NCBI GenBank assembly: GCA_949825065.1
Contig: OX463859.1
Span: forward strand, 17,131,220 to 17,195,219
Direction: 5' to 3'
Source of the DNA: Odontocerum albicorne
Taxonomy: Eukaryota > Arthropoda > Insecta > Trichoptera > Odontoceridae
DNA length: 64,000 nucleotides
How positions within the stretch are numbered: the stretch's first letter is position 1; each line of letters begins with the position of its first letter. Made by a program: the position numbers and the translations under genes. Below the pieces are notes generated by a model that saw only the letters and a list, made by a program, of their open reading frames with translations, ran no database searches and had not been told where the DNA came from. This document shows positions 22,961 through 33,430 of this stretch, piece by piece.

Positions 22961-25420
22961 GTATTTTAATAAAGTTTCTGAACTATTTTAAAACTGTTAT
23001 GTTATAAAACGGTGATTTAATGTAAAATGTTCAAGGGATAAACTAGTTACTACTCCAATAAACACATTTTATGTTTTTTTTATATAATTTTGAATTTTCA
23101 TATACACATTTTATATTCATATTCATAAATACCACATAAAATACAATAATACCACCCCAACACATCATCTGACAGCTGAATGTTAAAATTATCAAATATT
23201 CACTCACGGCTTTTATTTATTCAACACCACATTAGAACGTAGATTAAAATAATTATTTCAATTTTATAATTATATTGTTACAGCGCACGCCTTATTTAAT
23301 TTTCAAAAGTGAAAATAATGCGACATCTGTTATGACATTTTTTTACACTTCGGATAAGCTTTATAGCGTTACGGATAGACCTGGTAATTATTATTATACT
23401 TCGCTAAGGTGTGTACTCGTACATCATAGAAAAAAAACTAATACATCTGTTATTAAAAATCAAAACTCTATTAATTATTAATTGTAATCTCCTTATTGGG
23501 TGACATCTGATTTTAGATTAAATTATAATAATTTCAGACAATTTTTTTATTAATTTCAGACAAAAGACAGAGCGTTCCGAATAGATCTGAGAAATTGTAT
23601 TTATTATTAATTTGTTATTCTACTAATTACAATAATCACACATGACCTTATTCTAACAACCAGAAATAAAAGGATATCTGATAGGCAAAATAAATGTGAC
23701 TATGAATCGAAAAAAAGGAAAGACACTATAAAATATTGCAACTGAAAGTGCATTCTAACTCTCGGTTTAGTTATATATCATTCGACAAGTATTCATTCTA
23801 GTGCCTTCACCCTGTTGCAAGTTACGTGGACACCCAGATCAATCCGCAGACCACATTTATGAAGCGGTGAGGGAAATAGAATCTCTTCAAATAGGGAGAA
23901 GCTCCATGCAGCTATACGTCGGACTACCTTTGACTCGATTGGCTACTCTGGCATTATGGTGACCAGGGATAGTTTTACAGCTTTCTTGATGACTTTAAAG
24001 TCCTTCTGCAGAAGAAGTCATTTTTATTTGCTATTGTCACATTTATCATCTCTGTTCGTGGTATCTGACCTTCTTTCTATCAGTGCTACCACTATCTTTT
24101 TGACACTCTGGTGTGACGCCAGCAGAGAAAGGATTCCCCCTCGAAGACATATCTTTATTAAAGAATTACGTTATCAAATTTTCTTACGAGTGTACGATAT
24201 TACACTGTAAGTGAACCTAGTTTGTTCCTAGATAATGAGTGTGAGTGAAGGAGGGGCAAATGTGTGCCACTGTTAAAAAAAGGCAAAAAAATTAATTCAA
24301 CATTTGAAGGCCCACTAAATTATAAATATACCTTAGATCTAACTGGATGGATAACCCTATGCCAACCAATATGAAAACACTCATTACAAACATGTCTTCA
24401 TAAGTTAGCAGGGTGGAAATAATGTTTATAACTTCTAATGAATTAAAGATATAAAATTACTATTCACATTTGAAAATGGTAGTATTATTCAATTTTTTTA
24501 TTAAGTTAGCTTACTGATATTGTGTTTCAAGAATATGTTGTGAATCCTCAATTAATGTAATCGACTTATTGTTCACTCACTGACTGGGAACACCCAAATT
24601 TGGACGAATACTCATGAAAAAAATCCTCACTATACATAATTTAAACCTCCTGCTTCGTTCAAACCTCCTACCTCCTACTCCTACTATTATTTAAACCTCC
24701 TACTTCGAGACTATCAGCGGGCTGTTGTAACTCTCTCGTATAAAAACTTAAACAAAGCATTAATTGATAAAAAATTTAATGGTGCCACCTCGCACGTAAA
24801 CACTCATTAACGAATTTGTTCAAGTAATATATTTTATGATTACGCATTTCTTTGACACAAACAAAGTAATTCATAAATATTCCCAGTGCAGTAGCTTTTT
24901 TGCAAATGCACACTGGCCTCATTAGTTTTGTTTTGACTATCTCACCCTCTTCCATCATCGCGAACAACATTTCTATATAAACCACGAAATCACAATAAGA
25001 AAGTGCCACTGTATTTTGTCATCTCAATACGATAATTCTGTCCGTGTTGCTTTAAATAAACTATATGGGCACTATTGTACCTGAAGAGAAGCTGATATTA
25101 TTGACAAGGGATAACAGAGCGAATACAATTAAATTCGAAACATTTGATAAATTATTTTTTAAGTGTTGAAAATTCACTGTTTTCTTGGCACATTAAATCA
25201 ATTGAACGTGAAAATTCAATATTTGTAAATGCTTGTTAACAAGTCCTTAAATAAACTCGCGTATTTTATTATCTAATTTCGACTAAAATGAAATCCAAAT
25301 AGTAAGATGTTCGATAGATTTAAACTGCTTGAAACTTTCTCATACTTGAAGAAAAACAATTGTTACCTGTTTTTCAAATGTATATTTAACAGCTAATAAT
25401 TTGTAGAAAAACACAGTTTC
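22960..25420. other. Unannotated DNA
   Basis: No recognised element. A TACTCGTA octamer is at 23414. The least AT-rich part (23800-24250) has an 84-codon + frame (23956-24210) that I do not recognise. CTCCTAC-type short repeats occur at 24645-24710. Confidence 0.45.
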
Positions 25421-25427
25421 AGTGAAA

Positions 25428-25777
25428 ATAAAACCAAACAAGAACCTGGCCCTGGAAGTACTTAGCTAGTGGATGTTATCAACCAAATAAAACCAAACAA
25501 GAACCTGGCCCTGGAGGTACTTAGCTAGTGGATGTTATCAACCAAATAAAACCAAACAAGAACCTGGCCCTGGAGGTACTTAGCTAGTGGATGTTATCAA
25601 CCAAATAAAACCAAACAAGAACCTGGCCCTGGAGGTACTTAGCTAGTGGATGTTATCAACCAAATAAAACCAAACAAGAACCTGGCCCTGGAGGTACTTA
25701 GCTAGTGGATGTTATCAACCAAATAAAACCAAACAAGAACCTGGCCCTGGAGGTACTTAGCTAGTGGATGTTATCAA
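25428..25777. repeat. 59-bp minisatellite, about 6 units, nearly perfect
   Basis: Six copies of GAACCTGGCCCTGGAGGTAC, TTAGCTAGTGGATGTTATCA and ACCAAATAAAACCAAACAA, with copy starts at 25442, 25501, 25560, 25619, 25678 and 25737. Only the first unit differs (GGAAGT for GGAGGT). Near identity indicates very recent amplification or ongoing homogenisation. Confidence 0.97.
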
Positions 25778-25904
25778 AACCCTTTCAGAAAAGGTACTTT
25801 GTCTAACGATATTTTATTTTTTCTTATCTATAATTTAATGTACATCGTTTTAATGGAAATGTGAACCGTTGAGTACAAGTACATTATTTATCTTCTCAGT
25901 GTCA

Positions 25905-26085
25905 TGTGAGGTCCCCCCAACATTGAATATCACCTGAGAGTAGGCATCTTTGTCCCCGGCAACCCGAAAAAGATCCCCAACGCTCCTTATAACATACCAA
26001 TAAAATCACGAGTATTGCGGAGCCAGGAGATTTGCCTCCTGCCAATACCTCTTCGACCCTCTATTTTGCCTTGGATGATCAGGTG
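25905..26085 (-). pseudogene. LINE-H C-terminal fragment
   Basis: The minus strand encodes a block ending in RRGxGRRQISWLxNxRxW type residues, then LFRxAGDKDAYSQ. This is the basic C-terminal tail seen in many animal LINE proteins (RGRRGVGRKxxSWLRNIRDW...ELFRxAxxR). The nucleotide sequence is about 90 percent identical to 41215-41392 on the same strand (for example GCGGAGCCAGGAGATTTGCC). No 5' extension is recognisable. Confidence 0.65.
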
Positions 26086-26089
26086 CAGT

Positions 26090-26590
26090 AATTACATAAG
26101 AATACCAAAAACTCTCCATTTTGTTGAGAGAACACACACATTATTCCAATCGCATCATAATATCAACAACTAAATTAAAGTCATTTCCAACAATGTTATG
26201 TTTATCATGTGTGGATACGAAAATAAACTTCTTTAAAATTTAACGAACTAAGAAATATATATTCTTCTAAATACTCTATTTTATACTGGAGTATAGTAGA
26301 CCCATAAGGGAACTGAGACTTTGATGGTGGGATTGCTTGATAAGGGTCCCGGTCCCAGAAACCTTGGGCGTCATCCAATGTAGTGAGCTCGTAGAGAACA
26401 GAGAAACCTGGAGAAGTTCATTAAGCTTAAGCCCTCAAAGGGCCGTGACGTCAGAGATTTGAATAATTTTATTCATTGATAAATGTAATAGAATTTCATT
26501 TAAGACTAAAAATCACTATTACACCGAGAAACTAGATAAAAAAACTTTATGAAATTTACTAGCCTATTCTGTTCTACTAAAGCATTATTT
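26090..26590. other. Unannotated; possible LINE end near 26380-26460
   Basis: At 26380-26460 the + strand reads ELVENRETWRSSL and then QRAVTSE, reminiscent of the DRxxWRSL tail end of LINE proteins, but the match is too short to be sure. Confidence 0.3.
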
Positions 26591-26594
26591 AAAT

Positions 26595-26775
26595 GTTCCA
26601 ATAGCGCATACAATTCTAGTGTTTTAATAGCACGTGTATATCAAAGGTTTTAAAAACACAAACAATTCGAATGTTTTAATAGCACACATAATTCAAATGT
26701 TTTAATAACACACACACACACTATTCAAATGTTTCAATAGCACACAGAATTCAAATGTTTCAATAGCAATTTACT
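26595..26775. repeat. Degenerate 26-30-bp tandem repeat, about 6 units
   Basis: Repeated AATTCAAATGTTTTAATAGC plus ACACAT-like spacers of variable length, including a short CA microsatellite near 26710. Confidence 0.75.
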
Positions 26776-26937
26776 AACGATAATTTGCCGTTTGTAATTA
26801 ATAACATATACTAGTTTCGTGAGAATGCATCATTTAGGTAACTCAATATCTAGTTTAATGGATATTTTAAATCATCACGTTGTCGAGTTCAGGAGAGACT
26901 TTCTCTGGCATTTTCTTAATCTTATTTTTGTTAAATT

Positions 26938-27115
26938 AAACTTGGCGTGTTTATGTCCAGATGACAATTTCTTCCAACCAAACAGAAAGATGTTTTAATG
27001 GCCTCTAAGTAAAACCCAGACTAAAATCCCATTTTTTTTATAAATTTGGGTTCCAGCGGGGTTCGTACCCGCAAACTCCGTATCAGCAGACAAGCGTCTT
27101 ACCATCAGAATAATC
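26938..27115 (-). mobile_element. SINE-A copy
   Basis: Tail (TTGGCGTGTTTATGTCCAGA, CAATTTCTTCCAACCAAACA), body, B box complement (GGGGTTCGTACCCGC) and head (CAGACAAGCGTCTTACC) in antisense order. Well preserved in the head. Confidence 0.85.
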
Positions 27116-27119
27116 AATC

Positions 27120-28360
27120 TTAGGTTTTAAATGAGGGACTGGTTATTTCTTTGTACGTCAAGTATTTTTTTAAACTTTTTAATTGTATATTCTCATAGCC
27201 CTTGATAGTGATTTAATTTTGCCTACTCAAGTCTTGCATTGTTGATTGAATTTATTATTTATTTTACTTATGATTTTTTACTATTGTTCTTTTCATAAGA
27301 TATTGAAATGTTATATTTTATTTTATAAAACTAACAGTGATATACTAAGGATACTAAAGTGTCGTTTATTTGGTCCTTTAATTAATAAATTATCAATTTG
27401 CTTAGCACGATTTTCCGAGAGCAAAAAATAACTAATAAATTTAACATATTTTTGATAGAATTAATTCACTTCATTGTTCATTTCGTTTTTTTTTTTAATT
27501 TATTGTTTGATAGAATTCTATTCAAAATTATATTGACAATATCTGACACCCACAAGAAGTGTCAACCCTTTATTGATGTGAGGGCATTTGGCTGGTGACG
27601 GGGCAGAAAACTTGGATTTCCTCGCAAATATGATCCCTTGGGTCAGACTACACTGGAACACTTTTTCACCAGGTTATTTCAGGGTTGAGTTATGTGAAAA
27701 CGTCACCCTGAATGATATGTGAGTATCCCTAACACAGGATCAGCAACTGTAGTTTAATTTAAATATACTGCACGCAGGTGTCTTATACAATGGGCGGCTT
27801 TTTGTTAATTTGTATCAAAGAATAATTGATAATTTATTGAAAAAAATAATTGGTATTTTTTTGTTACACAAAAACAAGACACAACTGAGGACCATTATGA
27901 TAAAGATTTTTGTGAGCCATTAGAGGTTGTCAATAAAATTGATTCTGCATGTTCTATCTTAGGGATTTCTTCAGTTTGTAACATAAAAAGAGTGAGCTCA
28001 GAGAAAAGGGTTATTATATTTAATATACTCATATTACTGTTTTAGTTTATAAATTTCACATTTACCACTGTGCTACTTCATGTAAAAAAGATAAGTTTAA
28101 ATGTAATAAGTAATATTAGTTGAAATAATATCATCATTATTATTGATGAGAATAATATATAGTCAAATTAATGCACATTACATGCTAAAAAAAAGAGCTT
28201 TTTGTGATTTTTAACGTCCTATAACTTGACTTGTAGATAAATCTCAAACTCAATTTATACAGCAATAGAGGTTTTATCGGTAAAAATTTTAGATTTTTAA
28301 ACTTTGTTCCAACAGAGATACAAGGCCTCAAAATTTTTATGTTTTGGAAATTTTGATGTT
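27120..28360. other. Unannotated AT-rich DNA
   Basis: No element recognised. A less AT-rich island at 27590-27760 has no identifiable motif. Confidence 0.5.
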
Positions 28361-28364
28361 TTTG

Positions 28365-28540
28365 AAAACACCAGATAATAATAAATAGAGTAAGTTACAT
28401 AGTCGCGAAAACACCAGATAAGAATAAATAGAGTAAGTTACATAATCGCGAAAACACCAGATAAGAATAAATAGAGTAAGTTACATAGTCGCGAAAACAC
28501 CAGCTAAGAATAAATAGAGTAAGTTACATAGTCGCGAAAA
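28365..28540. repeat. 43-bp tandem repeat, 4 units
   Basis: Units of GCGAAAACACCAGATAAGAA plus TAAATAGAGTAAGTTACATAGTC, nearly identical over four copies. Confidence 0.95.
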
Positions 28541-28599
28541 ATATTCAAAAGAATATTTATATTTATAAATTTATGGACATAAGCATATTAAAGTAAAAG

Positions 28600-29880
28600 T
28601 GAAATATCATCAATCAAAGGAACAGGAAACGATGCTGGAGAGGATAGAAAACGCAGGAAGGAAATACGTTATATTACTGACTAGAAAATTAAGATTTTTC
28701 CTTCGTTTCTTAAAGCAAGTTAAGGACAGAGCGAACCTAATATTAGTTTGTAACTGGTTCCAGAGTCTCACTGCATGGCAGTAAATACCAACGTAAAAAA
28801 ATAAGAGCAGTGAACTAGGAAGGGCAATAAACGATCTATGTCTGAGCGCAGCGCAAGTCCATAGTCGGAAACACGCTGAATTTTTTGGCGAGATAAGAGG
28901 GGTGGCGCGACAGTTAAGGACATTATACACTAGAGATAGTATGAGAAATTGTCGTTTATTTCTCTGAGAGATCAGAGTTGCTGGTGGCGATGTGTTGTTA
29001 AACAGGTCTCTAAAATATTTTTCCCATTCCGTTATAGAAATCTTGTTAGTTTGAGCGTATTCATTAATTGGTTTCTTTTTATCTCTTAGCATCTTCCATA
29101 CTTTCTTTTGGGCGCCATAGTGATCACGCTCCATATGCTTTCACACTGCATTGAACAATCTAAATGCGGACCTTCAATTGATCTCCGAATGAGATCAAAG
29201 ATTGTACGAGTATTATTTTGGTTTTAGTAGGCAGGAACCTTTACAACACTTTACGGGAATGAAGGCTGAAGAAAATCCTTCGACTTACCTTATTAATTTG
29301 ATTTATCCATGAGAGAAAGTTATGCAAATGCACTCCTAGGTTTTTAACGGTTATATTTAATGGTATGACAGAGCCATCGAGTTATATGGAAGATAGTAAG
29401 TCAGTGTTGAATTTACTGAGGACTACCAATATGGATCGCATGAGACTTCGTAGGATTAATAAGTAAGCCGTGCTCCTTAGTTCATTCGGAGATCAATTGA
29501 AGGTCCGCATTTAGATTGTTCAATGCAGTGTGAAAGCGATTTGGATCAAAATGAATATATATCTGCAGGTCATCCACATTCAGATGATATGAACACTTAA
29601 GGGATGATGTTATTGGGTGGATGAACATAGAAGAAAGAAGTCGGAAGAGAATCCCACCTTGGGGAACGCCTGCAGAGAGATCAGTTCATTCAGACATATG
29701 CTCCTGGTATTTACAATATTGTTGTCTTCCTTTTAAATAGCTCAAAGACCAAACAATGACCGATTTAGAGAATCGTAATGAACGCATTCGGGCCATAAGC
29801 AGATCAAAGTATAAATTATTGAATGCATCTCTAAAATCCAATAGACATAACAATATCAGCTGTTAAAACTCATTCCACGT
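28600..29880 (-). pseudogene. LINE-J reverse transcriptase, rearranged copy
   Basis: On the minus strand, LDFRDAFNNLYFDLL (about 29860-29810), TDLSAGVPQGGIL (about 29700-29660) and YHLNVDDLQIY (about 29590) are RT motifs of the jockey/CR1 type; the catalytic YADD box is altered to NVDD. EHGLLINPTKS follows, then RRIFFSLHS and TKTKIILVQSLI (29280-29195). Between 29195 and 28965 lie a 58-bp inverted duplicate of 29480-29540 and a piece encoding KKVWKMLRDKKKPINEY, typical of a different LINE type. The LINE-J C-terminus (CHAVRLWNQLQTNIRFA, 28850-28720) resumes after that. Multiple stops show a dead copy. Confidence 0.8.
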
Positions 29881-30004
29881 CTCACAACTGCACTGGTCAA
29901 GGCAAAGAAAAATGAATTATGTGTGTTATGATAGGAAGCATCAATAATAGAGGAGATGAATACTATCGAAATATTGTCGTCACCCATCGCTTTTGAGGAT
30001 ATAT

Positions 30005-30176
30005 TCAGAAGAAAAAACGAACTAATTTTTTCCAACTAACCAGAAAATCCAAAAGAGGCCTCAAATAAGAAGCAATTTTGAATCCCTTTTAAAATAAATT
30101 GGGCTTTAACGAGAATCAAATCCATGACCCCCGGGTTGAAACACAGGCATCTTCCCAGCTAGATCAAGTAGGTCGA
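30005..30176 (-). mobile_element. SINE-A copy, diverged
   Basis: Antisense TTTTTCCAACTAACCAGAAA, AAAAGAGGCCTCAAATAAG, a degenerate B box (GAGAATCAAATCC) and head ending near AGATCAAGTAGGTCG. Confidence 0.7.
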
Positions 30177-30179
30177 CAT

Positions 30180-30620
30180 TTACGTATGAACATTATCATT
30201 GATGCGTGATGATTTAGGAGAATCATACGAATCGAAACTGTATTAAACAAATGTCAGGGTATTTTAACCCCTAACGCCTCCCCTGGCCTGACATATGTGT
30301 AGTTCACCCGACATATCCGTGTATCTCTTGACATATGTACCATATGTGTATATGGTCCAAATTTATGTTGATGTCGAGATGATAAGCCCTGTTGTTTCAT
30401 CTGCAATGTGCCGTTGTTTTTATGGTTGAATTATTCTTATCAGAGGGCGCTGAAAGGCATGATAATGGTAAAAAAATTAATAAAGGGTTGATGTTGACGG
30501 ATCAACATTCAACAAAAAGGGTTAGATAGCAGCAAATGTAAAAAAAAAATAAAAAATAAAAAACAAAGTATAAAAATGTTTTATCGAATTGCGCTTTCAG
30601 TCTGTTGCGTAGTAAGATTC
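30180..30620. other. Unannotated DNA
   Basis: Short repeats of TGACATATG occur at 30290-30340. No element recognised. Confidence 0.45.
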
Positions 30621-30623
30621 AAA

Positions 30624-31815
30624 GGGTTCAGACATTTTATACCAAAATCAAGGATATAAAAAAGTGATAAAATCAAACAAAAACAATGTTTTCAATGTAG
30701 TCACTCTGCAGTTCTATATATATTTTTTGAATAAGTTAATTTTTCTGAAGAAAAAAATATGCTCAAGTTATGTTTTCGAAATGGTGTAACATTACAAAGA
30801 TCCTGTCTTTATCACTTGAAAAAAAAAACACAAATTGGATTTAAGTTTTGATAATTAAAAATAATCACTAGGAGTCAAGTCGGGGCTAAAGGGTAGGTGA
30901 TTCAATTCTTAGAAACCAGAGTGTTAAATTGTAGTATTTGCAGCAACAAAAGTGTGCACTGGTGCATTGCCGTTCTAATCTCACTGCTTGTGACATAATT
31001 TCTCGGCACTTTATTTTTATGGTATCCTTTTATTTGCACATTAATGACTCAAAATGCTCGCGTACCGTAGCGTTTTTCTCTTGAAACTCAATTTCTATTT
31101 AAGACATTTGTCATCGTGGTTTTCTTGGGCCGTGGTGATCCCGGATTGCGCTACTACGTCAATTCCCTTTTCGACAGAAGATCATGGTACATAACCATAA
31201 TTACATGCGACAAATGATTTAATTATTAATTTATTTTTCTTATCACTGAGCATAAAAAATCGGCATGTTACCTTTGAACGGCATTAAAAAGTTTTGGCAT
31301 CCATCTTGCGCTCACTTCATTCATTCCAAGATAGTCGTGCTGAATTCGAAGCACTGTGATACAGGAAAACCTACACTTGTATTTTATCTTATAACACTTG
31401 ATCTTACACTAATGCAACTGTTTCTGGAGTAAGTAGTTCTGCTAGTACACTTTAAAGAGGGTCACCTTCAAACGATTATCTGCCTAAGTATGCGTTTAGC
31501 TCAATCTTTCACTGAGAAATATGACAGAGAAGATTCTTCGTGAAAAACATTCATACATCATTAAATTTCTGCCGGGCTTATCCCATCTTTTGAAATAAAC
31601 GTGATAACCGCGCGATATTCAATCGTTAATATTTCAGAATATGACAAAACAACACGTCTTCTATAAGTTCTAGTTGATACATATATTACTGAGGGTAGAG
31701 GCATCAAATTTTTACTGAAACGTCGCTCAACTATGCAATGGGCGTGACTCAGTATATGTAGTAACATCGCCTGACAATATACTCTGACTTCTCTTCAGGC
31801 TGGAAACTTTTGGAC
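30624..31815 (-). pseudogene. Mariner transposon, decayed transposase (DD34D type)
   Basis: A near full-length (about 1.2 kb) but dead mariner in inverted orientation. The transposase HTH region reads TIEYRAVITFISKDGISPAEI (about 31630-31561), then LGMNEVSARWMPKL (about 31335-31265), the linker motif of SETMAR-like mariners. The catalytic part reads NAPVHTFVAANTTI and SPDLTPSDYF (30985-30870). The aspartate expected before NAPVH is Gly; the third Asp (SD) is present, with 34 residues between the two sites. Stops and frameshifts are numerous. Ends start GGTCCAAAAGTTTCC (31815 side) and, less certainly, GGTTCAGACATTTT (30624 side). Confidence 0.75.
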
Positions 31816-31924
31816 CTAAGTGTTATGGTGATTTGATAATTTGTATATATGCTTTGTATTATTGTGTGTAATTAATTGCTGGTTAGTTACAGACTAATAC
31901 AAATAATATTTATAAACGTTATTT

Positions 31925-32097
31925 CTTACACTTTCATTGTATACAATTTCACCTGGTGGGTTTATTTCTATCTAGTAATTTTTTCCAACCAACAAGTGAA
32001 TTAAAACCTCACGGAAGCTCTTTCTTTTACAAATAAAATCTGGTCCCAACGGGAATCAATCCATCAATCTCCAGCTTAGAAGATTTGGATGTTGTCG
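31925..32097 (-). mobile_element. SINE-A copy
   Basis: Antisense tail (TTACACTTTCATTGTATAC, TTCACCTGGTGGGTTTATTT), body and degenerate B box (GGGAATCAATCC). The head is diverged. Confidence 0.75.
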
Positions 32098-32159
32098 AAC
32101 TTAATAGTGATTGAATTAATTCATTTTCTTTTAATTTAAACAAACACGTAAATATTTAA

Positions 32160-32455
32160 AAACTATGCGAGCACTAAGAAGAATAAATGGGGTGACAATG
32201 TACGACATAATACAAAATTAAATAATAAGATATGAATGTGAACTAAATGAATGTTGATGTGCTAAGTAAGATGAAAAAGCATTCTGACATGATCTGGGCA
32301 CGTTGAACGAATAAATGAAGAGATAATAATTAAATAAATGTACTGTGCAAATATGAGCGGAGGAAGATCAAAGAAATATGGTTGGATCAAGTGAATGAAA
32401 TGTTTAAAGAAAGAAAGATTAAAAGTCAGACTAATGAAACGAATTCCATTCGGCT
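32160..32455 (+). pseudogene. LINE-E C-terminal fragment
   Basis: The + strand matches other LINE-E copies: ATATGAATGTGAACTAAATG (compare the 57580 copy), CTGACATGATCTGGGCACGT, TGCAAATATGAGCGGAGGAA, GATCAAGTGAATGAAATG. In translation this is the GHVERM...SGRRSRGRPR...WxD tail of a LINE protein, broken by frameshifts. Confidence 0.65.
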
Positions 32456-32494
32456 ATCAAAGAAGTGAGGTAGAACAAAATAGCACTCCTGGAT

Positions 32495-32580
32495 GTGTTA
32501 GCTGACAACTGAGTGCCAAGTTAGAAAGGCGCTCGTTTTTCATCCCGGGAACTTCGGGTTCGATAGTAGTAATTATGGAG
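32495..32580 (+). mobile_element. Possible SINE-B type head
   Basis: TGCCAAGTTAGAAAGGCGCT and CGGGAACTTCGGGTTCGATA resemble a tRNA-type A and B box pair at the usual spacing, but the body is not recognisable. Confidence 0.3.
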
Positions 32581-32879
32581 GAGACCAAGACTAGATTTGA
32601 GCGCAGAAAATGAATATATAAAAAAATATTTGGTTTTAAAAATAACCGTTTGTCGCTGATTGAATTACGTGATAACGATATTAAATTCAACTTTAAAATT
32701 GAACATTTTAACACCTTACTTGATACTATTTGGAATTGCAAATGATTTCAAGGTATCTAACGTCAATTGAATTTAATTTTGAGAAAACACATCTCACGTA
32801 AAACTTGGATAATTGTATTTTTGAACTTGTAAGCATAGAAAATTTTCTTATCAAATAAGTATTTCTAAATAGCTAAATA

Positions 32880-33128
32880 CAGTACCCGGCGGTAAGTAAT
32901 ACACATCAGGCTTAAGGAAGAGACTGTCGGCCATAATCGGCTAACTTCGGCTTTGTAGAGCGTCGTCTCTGTCATTCATACGCGTATTCCGTCGCGATTT
33001 GTCAGTCATTATGGCCGTCATCGTGTGATAGAGACGACGCTCTACAAAGCCGAAGTTAGCCGATTATGGCCGACAGCCTCTTTCTTAAGCCCGAAGTTGT
33101 GTATTATAATACTTACCGCCGGGTACTG
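32880..33128. mobile_element. Foldback MITE of Tc1/mariner type, 249 bp
   Basis: An element bounded by TA on both sides, starting CAGTACCCGGCGGTAAGTA and ending with its exact complement. The two halves form inverted arms of about 92 and 100 bp with few differences around a 57-bp loop. The CAGT start and TA target duplication are typical of Tc1/mariner-derived MITEs. No coding sequence. No second copy was seen in the window. Confidence 0.85.
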
Positions 33129-33138
33129 TATTTTTAAT

Positions 33139-33215
33139 CTGTCAATAATAAATGTGTTCGAATCTCGAGTTAGATCGCCCTTGAAGAGAGTTAGTTATGT
33201 TAATTTATTATTATT
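33139..33215 (+). repeat. REP-1 3' end (sense)
   Basis: CTGTCAATAATAAATGTG, GAGTTAGATCGCCCTTGAAG and TTAATTTATTATTATT match the 3' end of REP-1, including the ATT-rich terminus. Confidence 0.6.
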
Positions 33216-33219
33216 GATG

Positions 33220-33430
33220 ATGACTCCCTGGCCTAGTTGGTAAGACGCATGTCGACCAATCCAAGGGTTGCAGGTTTGATTCCAGGTTCGGTTGGAACCC
33301 AATTTTTTATTTTAAATTCAGTGGTTTTCCCTTTAGACCTCTTAAATATATTTTTACTTGTTTGGAAGAGATTGCCACATGGCAATAAAGTCAGCAAGTT
33401 GTATTTTATTATATAACAGAATTGTACTAT
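33220..33430 (+). mobile_element. SINE-A copy, well preserved
   Basis: Head with A box TGGCCTAGTTGGTAAGACGC, B box GGTTTGATTCC, a short duplication (GGTTCGGTTGGAACCC), body (GTGGTTTTCCCTTTAGACCT) and full tail TTTGGAAGAGATTGCCACAT, GGCAATAAAGTCAGCAAG. The hairpin TTGCCA/TGGCAA is intact. Confidence 0.9.

Noticed and set aside
23956..24210. 84-codon frame in a less AT-rich island
   Set aside because: No known motif, no supporting neighbour frame or splice structure; not enough to call a gene.
25428..28540. CRISPR-like arrays (59-bp and 43-bp repeats)
   Set aside because: The repeats are contiguous without unique spacers and the context is a eukaryotic transposon landscape; they are minisatellites.
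29205..29212. TACGAGTA as an excision footprint at this site
   Set aside because: Read on the minus strand it is the normal LINE-J coding sequence for ILVQ; the sister copy at 10850 has the equivalent codons without insertion.
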